A stretch of 64,000 nucleotides of DNA from the NCBI GenBank assembly GCA_037126765.1, contig JBBCBC010000001.1, forward strand, positions 23,206,622-23,270,621. The letters are read 5' to 3'. The DNA comes from Stenogyne calaminthoides. Taxonomy: Eukaryota; Streptophyta; Magnoliopsida; Lamiales; Lamiaceae. Both the position numbers and the translations under genes were made by a program. A model generated the notes under the pieces. It saw only the letters and a program-made list of their open reading frames with translations. It did not search any database and had not been told where the DNA came from. Shown here in pieces: positions 1 to 8,219 of the stretch (positions are counted from its first letter, which is position 1; each line of letters begins with the position of its first letter).

Positions 1-452
1 GCCGTGTTTGTAAAGCGGCCACGAACCGGCCAAAAAAGCTAAAAGCGGTGCAAAGCGGCGAAGCGCTTAAAACGGCGAATTGCCGTGCGAGCTTTTTCAA
101 CCAAAAAAACTGAGGTTGGCTCTTCTCTTAGCGACTGGGCTCTCAAATCTTTTGCTTTCTCAGGTGGTGTCGCAAACGGCTTGTTCTCTTGCGCAGCCAT
201 ATAACTCTTTTTTTGGGGAGGAGGGATGGGGAAGGCGAACAATATTAGGTGATGATGTAGGGTTTCAATTAAGAGCATAGGGTATGTTTGTTTTGGGATT
301 TAGGTGTGCGGGGGAAGTCATGACTTCAAAATTCTATGGATTTGAAAGTCTTGGTGAATAGCAAAAAATATGTGTTTTGTTTTGATATTTTGACAGGCCT
401 GCTTTCGGGAAAAAAAAAAGCTAATGGGCCTATAAGTGTTTTTGGTTGAAAG
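1..452. other. Left flank, no gene recognised
   Basis: I see no convincing gene. The first 130 bases contain several AAAGCGGC-like words. The stretch 285-450 is AT-rich with a poly-A run near 410. The short reading frames on both strands (about 39-280) resemble no family I know and overlap one another. This is probably the sequence flanking the CACTA element, or an older transposon remnant. Confidence 0.4.
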
Positions 453-469
453 CACTAATACAGATTTGA

Positions 470-700
470 CTTTGCACAGCTGTTAAAAATGACCTTAGAC
501 AGCGATTATAAGGGTTGTCCAAATAACAATTGTCTAAGCTTAGACAGCTGTTAAAAAATCGTTGTTTAAAAAAAAGACTTAGACATCGGTTTTGAACCGC
601 AGTACAAGACCACGCCTTGGACAGCGGTTTTCAACCGCTGTGCAAACTACTCTCTTGGACAGCGGTTTTCAACCGCTGTCTAATATATATTTTTTTTAAT
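470..700. repeat. CACTA subterminal palindrome array
   Basis: The hairpin ACAGCGGTT-TTC-AACCGCTGT (9-bp arms) occurs twice in near-perfect form (about 628-648 and 660-680). Diverged copies lie upstream (about 477-610), and one more lies at 1222-1245 on the far side of the nested MITE. Arrays like this in CACTA subterminal regions are the known binding sites of the element's regulatory protein (TNPA in En/Spm). That role is inferred here from position and symmetry. Confidence 0.7.
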
Positions 701-710
701 AATTTTTTTA

Positions 711-1200
711 GGAGTTTTATCAATTCAGGGCCTGAAAGATGGTAAAGCTATCAATTTAAGGCCTGAAAGATTTTTCCTATCGATTCAAGTCCTGAAAGAT
801 AGAAAATTATCAATCCTGGGCCTGAAAGATAGAAACTATCAATTCAAGGCTTATAAAATTTAAGGCTATGTTTGGCACTAAAACCCTAAACCCTGAACAC
901 TAAACCCTAAACCCTAAACGATGAACCCTAAACCTTGAACCATGAACCCTAAACCCCCTGAACCGTAAACCTTGAATTGTAAACTCTAAAAATAAAAAAA
1001 ATAAGAACATGAAATAAAGATATAAAATATAAGTGTCAAACATGACCTTAAAATGTGTGAGCCTCAAATTGATAGTTTTTATCTTTCAGGCCCTGGATCG
1101 ATAGTTTTTAATCTTCCAGGCCTTGAATCGATAGGAAAAATCTTTAAGGCCTTAAATTGATAATTTTGTCATCTTTCAGGCCCTGAATTGACAATTTTCC
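711..1200. mobile_element. Mutator-like MITE (foldback) with about 165-bp terminal inverted repeats
   Basis: Positions 711-879 and 1030-1200 are near-exact reverse complements, each built of four diverged units of about 33 bp containing TCAATTCAGGGCCTGAAAGAT-like sequence. The flanking 9-mers ATTTTTTTA (702-710) and TTTTTTTTA (1201-1209) match at 8 of 9 positions, as expected for the 9-bp target duplication of Mutator-like elements. There is no coding capacity. It inserted into the CACTA subterminal repeat array. The low complexity of the flanks weakens the duplication evidence; the inverted repeats themselves are unambiguous. Confidence 0.8.
878..985. repeat. Degenerate telomere-like (CCCTAAA) repeats inside the MITE
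   Basis: The loop between the two arms of the MITE contains several CCCTAAA heptamers alternating with diverged ones (CCCTGAAC, CCTTGAAC, CGATGAAC). This is the plant telomere word, but it is short, degenerate and internal to a transposon. It is most likely local tandem expansion rather than a true interstitial telomere. Confidence 0.65.
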
Positions 1201-1467
1201 TTTTTTTTATTATATTGGATATACAGCGGTTTATAACGGCTGTCCAATAACAATTTTTTTTTATATAATTATTTTATATTTTAAAAATCCTGTTTATACA
1301 AAACCAAAATAAAAAACCAAAACTTATACCACTATAATATATATACGTCCAATACCAAAACATCAAATAAATAAACATACACATCATGAAATAAATAAAC
1401 ATACACATCATAAACATACGTCCAATACACCAAAAACATGAAATATCATCACAAATATATAATTTAA

Positions 1468-4400
1468 TTACACTTGATAATTATACAAGAATCGATTGTA
1501 AAGGTACCCCATCCAATCTCTTTTCCATTTCTCCATTCTTTTGTTGGAGTAAGACTTGAGAGGACGTTCATAGACAAACTGCAAACAACGATCAATCAAT
1601 ATAGTTAGATATATAGTATGAATTTTTATTCAATCAATAATAATTTAAATAAATCGATAAATTGACTTACATTGTGGGGAATGATCGTTCGATAAGTGCA
1701 GATTATATCTTCAATGTAGCAGCACACAAAATGTCCACAATGGTCACCATCTCGTTGCCTCGGAACCTGTTGATTAGCAATTATAATCACGTATTACAAT
1801 TATGATTATTTTCTATTAATTGGATAATTTACGAAATTAAATTTACCTTAATGTTTGTCCAGCTGACTTTACTTAAATTAGATCTTGAGCCTTGATTCGG
1901 AAGGCGACTCCGATACATCGTCATCACACTATTATTATTATAATTAAAAAATAAAAATATATTAAGTATGCATAATTTTAAAAGTAAAACAAATCATTAT
2001 ATTAGAATAATGAACTTACGCTTTCATATATGACATGAGATCAGGGTGATTTGCAACCACTCCATCCACAGCTGGGTCCATAAAATACACGCTTAATGTA
2101 TTCATGTTTATGGCGACCAACACCCAATGTTGCCTATATTATATTAAGAATATTAAAATTAACTAAAAATTTAGCATATGTGCAAATATTATATTATGAA
2201 TACAAATTTTAACGAAATGTTTATTGTACTCATCCCACATTTGTTGGCCAAAACACGAGATGGTCTCTCCCAGTATGACTCAGCATATTTTCAACTATCC
2301 CCTCCATGGTCTGTGCTCTATCACCCAATAAGCAAGACACTTGGGGGGAGACGAAGGAATACATTCTACATGCTCGGGCATCTCTGGAGAGATATACCTC
2401 ACCCAAATATCTTTAACCAACATACGCTAATTAATATTTAAAAAGAAAATTAAACTATATAGAAAGTAAATATTGAGAATTAGTAAACACATACCTAAGG
2501 TAAAAGGTTATGGTGGTTGCACTCAACCACTCGTCGTTCAAGACTTCAAGCACATGCTCCGAAACTATGTATTCTTCAAAAACATTTCGATGAAAGTGAG
2601 CAATCATGGGAACTGTGACGGTATCGAAAGCATTGGACGATGCCATCATGTTCATCGTAATCTGTACAGTGAAGTCGTGATCTAAGTCTCCAGGCAAGGG
2701 ATAACCAAGTCTGCTCGCACCAATAGTGGAGTCCCTCGTTCTCTCCCTCTAACTGTCTACGACACCCCTTGATTTATGTTTAGCCTTTTGTGGTGATTTC
2801 TGTTTAGCCTTTTGTGGTGTCGGCAGTTTCTACAATCAATTTGCAACATTATTTAGAACGACAAATAAGATAATTAAGTTTAATAACATATATTTTACCT
2901 TCATGGTGAGAGAGACCAAGTTGCTCGGCCATTCGATGAAGTGCCCGACCGCTGTTCTGACTGTGACGACATCATCTATTGGTTTTGGCACCGGTGAATC
3001 CTCTTGTCCGATTATGGGTACATCGAGCGTGACCCTCACGAAACCAGGAGTGAGGGGACGACCATGAATCATTCCACAGGAGTTATTGTGCAACGTTCCT
3101 ATGGCCACCAACCGAGTAGGATCCTCCAAATAAAGGTAGCAAAAGGTCGGTGGCTGTTCGAATAAGATATTTAGTTAGAAAATTTTAATATACTAGTCTT
3201 TAATTAAAACAAATGCGAGACACATCTGATACCTGAGAGACGTTTTGAAGTGCATCAATAAAGTCGTCCCTAGCATCAGCGGAAAACATAGCATCAGCGA
3301 CACTGTTTTCACAGCTTGCTCCACTCGACGACACCCCGTGACTCGATCTTCTCTCGAAACTCAAAAGTTCCACCTGTTTCGCCAACATGGCAACCTGTTC
3401 CTAAAGTCTACCCACCATATTCATGGCCGTAAGACCACGTGCCATCGCCAATGATGTCTTCGTCATACCATATCCAGTACTTCGTAAGCGGCCGGGATGC
3501 TCCTAACGACCTATAACCCATCCAAGCGGATCATCAGTACCGATAATACGGAGGTCGTCGGGCGTCATCGTCTGAGATATGCGCTCCTGAATCACAAAAG
3601 ATTATTATTTAATTATTTGTTTAGAAATAATAGTTTGTAATTCAAAGATAAATTAATGGATAGATTACCGTTTATTCAATGATACGTTGTGTACTGGAAT
3701 CGAGAATATTCCCGTCTCGAGTCTTTCTGGTAGCCTAAAATAACTCGAAATGTGTAACTACAGGGGCACACTCTCCAGCTTTCTTTCTTTCTTTCTTCTT
3801 TCTACGATATTGATGAACGTGTCCCTTTATTAGATATATTAAAAGTGAATATATAAAAAAATTTAAAAGTTAGGATTTTGATCTCACCAAATCTTCCCTT
3901 ATGCGTGCATAACCTTTGGAAGATCCACAATATCGCGCCTCCATCGCCTTAGCTTGTTCGCGATTTTTCTTACTTTAATCCTACAGTGTAATAGAAATAC
4001 GATAAACACTGAAAAATATCGTGCATTAGGAATAAAGGAAATGACATTGATAAATTTTACCTGAAAATCATCAGCCATAGCTTTATGCACAAACTCCTCC
4101 TAGTACGGGGCCACCATAGGGCTATTCTCATAGAGCGGAGGCGGCGTAGGCGAGTAATGACCAGTAATAGGGTCTCGTGTGTTTTTTCTCAGCCAAGACC
4201 GAAAATTCTTGGCCATTACCCCAGCTTGCATAAGTATTTGCTTCTTATTTGAATGGTCAAGGCCGAGGAATGTAGTGTATACGCATATAACATAACAATT
4301 TAGTAAATTTAGTAATCATACAACAACTTTCATAAGCATATAATTAACATACTGAAAGTTCGTCCCATAACGCTTCCTTCAAATGAGCCAGTTTGGGGCT

Positions 4401-4824
4401 ACGCCAGTCCTTGGTTGGCAGCACGATAGGAATAACTCTCTTGACTGCAGCCCCAAGGTAGAAGGACAACTTCTCACTCTCTTTTCCTATCGGCTGCCCA
4501 TACTCATTGAATGATAACTGCAATAACATAGTATTTAATTAGGTTCAACTATCAATCAATATAATTGCAATTTCAACTGTTCAATTGTAATAAAATTACC
4601 TGAACTTTTTTCCCCTTGCTACGAGCTCTCTTCAAATAAGCCATCGTGACTATACCCCTAGTGCGCTTCTCCCCAGAGCTGCTAGTGGTGGGAGCATCAG
4701 TGTCACCCTGTCCCAAGTCATCTGTATGATGTCGATCATATGCGCCATCATCTCCATGATAATCTCCATCATCTCTATCATCTCCATCATCTCCATCATC
4801 TCTGGGATAGGGCAAATAAGACAT
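1468..4824 (-). pseudogene. CACTA second gene: transposase-associated protein with DUF8039-like and Ulp1 (C48) protease domains
   Basis: A multi-exon minus-strand gene. The first exon (4824 to about 4601) encodes an Asp/Gly-rich N-terminus (DDGDDGD) and ends CAG|GTAATT. The next (about 4517 to 4352) encodes the FNEYGQPIG segment typical of plant Ptta/En/Spm-type transposon proteins. A DUF8039-like block (LHNNSCGMIHGRPLTPGFV) lies at 3129-2900. The C-terminal Ulp1-type cysteine protease shows HWVLVAINMN with a following MDP (His and Asp, about 2130-2040) and GDHCGHFVCCY (Cys, about 1760-1700). It ends at a TAA at 1468-1470. Family knowledge: such Ulp1-like proteases occur in several plant CACTA and MULE elements; their cellular substrate is unknown. 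An in-frame TAG in the exon near 4100 breaks the frame, so I call it a pseudogene. Internal exon limits between 2700 and 4100 are uncertain. Confidence 0.75.
3772..3803. repeat. CTTT microsatellite
   Basis: A short run of CTTT and CTT units lies in an intron or exon-edge position of the CACTA second gene. It is simple sequence with no further signal. Confidence 0.7.
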
Positions 4825-4839
4825 GATCCTGTAAACCAG

Positions 4840-4945
4840 AAGAAACAACATTTAATAAACAAAAAAAAAAAAAAAAAATTTAATAAAGCAGAAGAATCAA
4901 CATTTAATAAACAAGAAGAAACAACATTAAATAAAGTGTACATTT
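4840..4945. repeat. Short tandem repeat with poly-A between the two CACTA genes
   Basis: Three to four diverged units of about 23 bp, around the core AGAAGAAACAACATTTAATAA, are interrupted by an 18-base A run. They lie between the start of the Ulp1-type gene and the end of tnp2. There is no coding signal in this interval. Confidence 0.6.
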
Positions 4946-4963
4946 CTTTTTAGCATTTATTTT

Positions 4964-5290
4964 TCATTTTCGTTTTTTGGTTAACTTTTCTCGTTCATGA
5001 CCATAAATGTTAACAAGATCCGGATTGCCATATTCATCCTCATCTCTAATTATTCTTTGGTATGGGCGTGGATTTGCAGGATCATCGAAAGAGGGTACAT
5101 AATTAGTGAAGTTCTGAAAAGGATCATCGATTATGTCAACATCTACATCGAAGTGGTTGCTAATCTGGTAACTATTGTTAAATTGATTTGACAGAACCAC
5201 AATGGACCATTTCTTATTAATTGGCCCGGGGACATAGAAAATTTGTTGACCTTGACTGGCCATTATGTAAGGGTCATCTATGTATCCCAC
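4964..5290 (-). pseudogene. tnp2 CACTA transposase, C-terminal part (DUF4216 end)
   Basis: This minus-strand frame encodes YIDDPYIMASQGQQIFYV followed by a KKWSIVV stretch and a basic tail ending LTKKRK. That is the characteristic end of the DUF4216 region in plant tnp2-type transposases. It continues exactly, in the same frame, from the piece ending at 30483: the preceding codons on that side encode VDLKNVG. The two halves are separated only by element A plus one copy of its 5-bp target duplication. The apparent start codon at 5341 lies in the LTR of element A and is not biological. Confidence 0.9.
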
Positions 5291-7849
5291 TGTTGCAAGT
5301 CGTGTTAAGTGGAAAATATGATGTGACGTTGTGTGTGACAACTTACAAACAAAGGGGTGATGTGTCGAACAAAAAGTATTTCAATTGTTAGGTCCCGATT
5401 AAAACCGATTTTGCGCGTGCGGAAGCAAACATTTCATTCAATGCATATAAAACAGGGGTGAGGGCAGAGTGATTCCAGATTTTTGCTTTTAAGCTCATGT
5501 GTGTTGTTTTGCTTATAATCGAATGCGTATGAAAAGTAAGAACATAAAGCAGTAAAGAACACACGATTTTATAGTGGTTCGGAGTCCAACTCCTACATCC
5601 ACTCTTCCCTTTCGACAGGGGCACCTACTTAACCAACTGGACTTAGTTTAACGTGTTAGTCCAACACCCAACAGATGTTTACCAAGTTCACACTCAAACG
5701 GGACATATCACCCTCACGGGATTGCCTACCCTCCCTTTCGGGATTGATAGATGTTTACCGAGTTCACACTCACCTACAAACTTAACCTACTGATTTGGGT
5801 AAGGTTTGTTTGGTTTCCAACTAGGTTGAGATTTTCCGTTGCATTTGTTTAGCCTCAATGCTAAGGTTGGGAAAATCTCTCTAAGCTTAGGATACATCGT
5901 GGGTTGCTTAGATTGGGTTCTAGAACACTCTTGAACATATTTGTATATCTACAGACTTGTGTTCTAGGGTGGGAATGCTTTGGGTATAACTCTCTTTGGC
6001 TCTGTAGCATCTCGTGCTATAATCTCCACGCATCCACACCTGATAATGAAGGAAGATCTTGTATTTATAGTGTGGATTTGAATGTTACCGTTGGATGGAG
6101 TCACATTCAAATCCATACTATTCTAATAACTTCTTCAGCGGCTTTTCAGTGGTTGTCTTCCTCTCATTGGTCCACGTCGGTTGAATTACTTGGCTATATT
6201 CTTGATTCTTCCGAGTCTCGGGATCTTGATTATATCCGAGCCTTGGTCTATCCCCGAGCCTTGGTCTCTCGAGCCTCGGTGTCCCGTGACATCTTGAATC
6301 TCGGGTTTTCTTGATTCAAATAGACTTCTCTTGGCCTTTTTATACGTCGAGCATCTTGACACTTTCAGTGGACCGAGATCGGTTCTTCGACTTCAGACAT
6401 CCCGACCTTGAGTCACTTTGACTCGAAGTATCGATTTCTTCTTTGCATGATCGATCATTTCGGTGATCGATCAACAACTTCTTCAGATCAATATCTCGGG
6501 ATAGCATCAGTCGATTACATTAGGTTTAGCATATCGGTTTAACACATCCGATCTCAATCACGTCTGATCTTGATCATCTACTCATCTTCATATCGATCTC
6601 GATCACGTCGATCTCGTCGATCTCATCTTCTCCTCTTACGATCCGCAACCTTCTCTTATGATCTTACGGTCAATTTCTTTTTTTGATCGACTTTATCCGC
6701 TCTTTCCGATCACCATATCAACTCGATTTATTCTTCCGATCATTTTGATCAGTCTGTTTCCGTCATCCGATCTTGATCACCGGCTTAGCTTTTCTTCTCT
6801 TCTAATTTTGCACAAATTCATCATTAACTTTCGGAACTCATCTAACTCATCCGATCTCGATCGGTTTAAATCTCTTGACCTCGTCGATCTCGATCATCTA
6901 CGCCCGATTTTGTGAGTTCCCCCTCAACTTGTTCTTTCGTTCCCCCTCAACTTGTTATCTGTAAATTAGCTTCAATAACACAAGTTGATAATGTTTTGGC
7001 ATAATTCATCAAAACTAAAATATCCCAACAATATAAGACGAACACAACATAATGTGTGATGTCAACAAGGAGTTGATTATCCAGTTCGCCAAAATTGACT
7101 ACTTCTAGGGGCGTACCAAGCCAGGGATATTTTATTTGAGAGTTGGGGGTGTACCAAACATAATGCACTTATAACAGGTACAAGTTACATGTGGGATAGT
7201 GAGGTGGTATGTATGTTCTTACTTGGAAATTTTCTCAACCCTCTTTATGATTTTTGAGGGTCTACTTATAGAGTTTTGACAAACATGTGGTGGCTTGGCA
7301 AGTACGAGCTGGCGATTTCTTGTCATGCAAGAATTTATGTGTTGCTGCCACATTTTCTATCAGGCTTCTCTGGTTGACATCTGCCTTCTCTTGCTTACGA
7401 AGTTTTCTACTTGTCGTCTAGGTGGTATGGACTTAACAGGTGGTTGCCTTGGTGCTCGCTGACGTGTACTTGTTCCTGATTGGCCATTCTGCTCGCTTTG
7501 AGAGATGCGGCCGTAGGCCAAGCATTTTAACTCCTACTACCTACTCGCCTTTGAGGGGCGAGGAAACCTTCCTTCTTTCGTTCGATTTCTGCTCGACCAC
7601 TACCTTTGCTCGCCTCCTTATTTACATACCAAACATACAGTTTTTTTTTGTTGTGGGGCATAGTCCTTGACGAGCACGTAAGAGTAAATATAGTGCTCGC
7701 CAGGTTGGCGAGCACGTAGGAGTAATTACAACATTCACAACACCTGGCGAGCATTTACCCGGCGAGCAAGGATATTTATAGTTTTTGTTTTTGGTACACG
7801 TGTTCATTTGATGTGTAAACAACGTGAAAGGTTTTGACCGATCACAACA
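5291..7849 (-). repeat. Element A 3' LTR (left), split by LTR S1
   Basis: The LTR occupies 5291-5385 and 7031-7849, about 914 bp, against 886 bp for its partner at 29597-30482 and 887 bp for the related copy at 58197-59083. The minus-strand TATA candidate CTATAAATATCC lies near 7764-7775. A perfect hairpin GTGCTCGCC-AGGTT-GGCGAGCAC lies at 7693-7715, between two direct copies of GAGCACGTARGAGTAA. Confidence 0.9.
5386..7030 (-). mobile_element. LTR S1: solo-type copia-like LTR inserted in the LTR of element A
   Basis: Read on the minus strand it begins TGTTGGGATATTTTAG (7030) and ends CGGGACCTAACA (5386). It matches S2 at 27729-29500 along its length, including the GATC-dense middle and the TGGATGTAGGA...CGAACCACTATA block (here 5571-5606). 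No internal polyprotein is present. The flanking 5-mers TCAAT (5381-5385) and ATATA (7031-7035) do not match, and six bases (TTCAAT) next to the left end are absent from other copies of the host LTR. The insertion or its later repair was therefore not clean. Confidence 0.8.
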
Positions 7850-7862
7850 ATACCCCCCAGCC
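7850..7862 (-). other. Polypurine tract of element A
   Basis: On the minus strand the sequence GGCTGGGGGGTAT runs directly into the LTR start TGTTGTGATC. This is the expected primer for plus-strand DNA synthesis, and its position fixes element A as minus-oriented. The same tract is found next to the LTR of copy D (59084-59096). Confidence 0.8.
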
Positions 7863-8073
7863 GGGCCGCTTTTTATTCGTCATGGGGGCCCGGCTGTCGG
7901 ATGCCTTGGATGGGAAGTCCGAAGCATTGTCTAGATTTCGGTGGGGTATATCTCTAGGCAGATTCCCTCTGTAGAATCTGAAGGGACTCGGATACACGGG
8001 CATCGAAATTCGGGTAATAGTGGATTTTTTGGATTCATTTTTTCGAAATTTTGAAAATCCAAAATTCAAAACC

Positions 8074-8150
8074 TATATAAAGTTCTTTTGCCGCCTCATT
8101 CTTTCTTCTTTCTTTCGGCTTTCCCTTTCCTCTCTCTCTCTCTAGAGCTT
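8074..8150 (+). promoter_or_regulatory. Putative plus-strand promoter of the antisense gene of element A
   Basis: TATATAAAG (8074-8082) is followed after about 20-60 bases by a CT-rich leader (TTTCTTCTTTCTTTC, CTCTCTCTCTCT), a common plant core-promoter and 5'UTR layout. It lies just outside the 3' LTR and points away from it into the aORF. Copy D keeps the same box at 59297-59305, and family B has TATATATAT plus a CT-rich leader at the equivalent place (36702-36760). Transcription is inferred, not shown. Confidence 0.6.
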
Positions 8151-8219
8151 TCGATGAGGTTTTCTTCTTCCGGCGAAAGATTTTTCCAGATAATTGTTTT
8201 TATTCATTTAATTTCAACT

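Noticed and set aside
878..985. Interstitial telomere
   Set aside because: The CCCTAAA words are few, degenerate and enclosed by the inverted arms of a MITE; no long array exists.
3245..3454. Plus-strand frame opposite the CACTA second gene
   Set aside because: Shadow of the minus-strand coding sequence around 3200-3390; no independent support.
4964..5341. Independent small gene of 125 codons
   Set aside because: The first 17 codons fall in the LTR of element A; the rest is the continuation of tnp2.
8088..8219. Upstream extension of the A antisense frame
   Set aside because: There is no ATG at its start, the stretch is CT-rich 5' leader, and it directly follows the TATA box; the ATG at 8220 is preferred.
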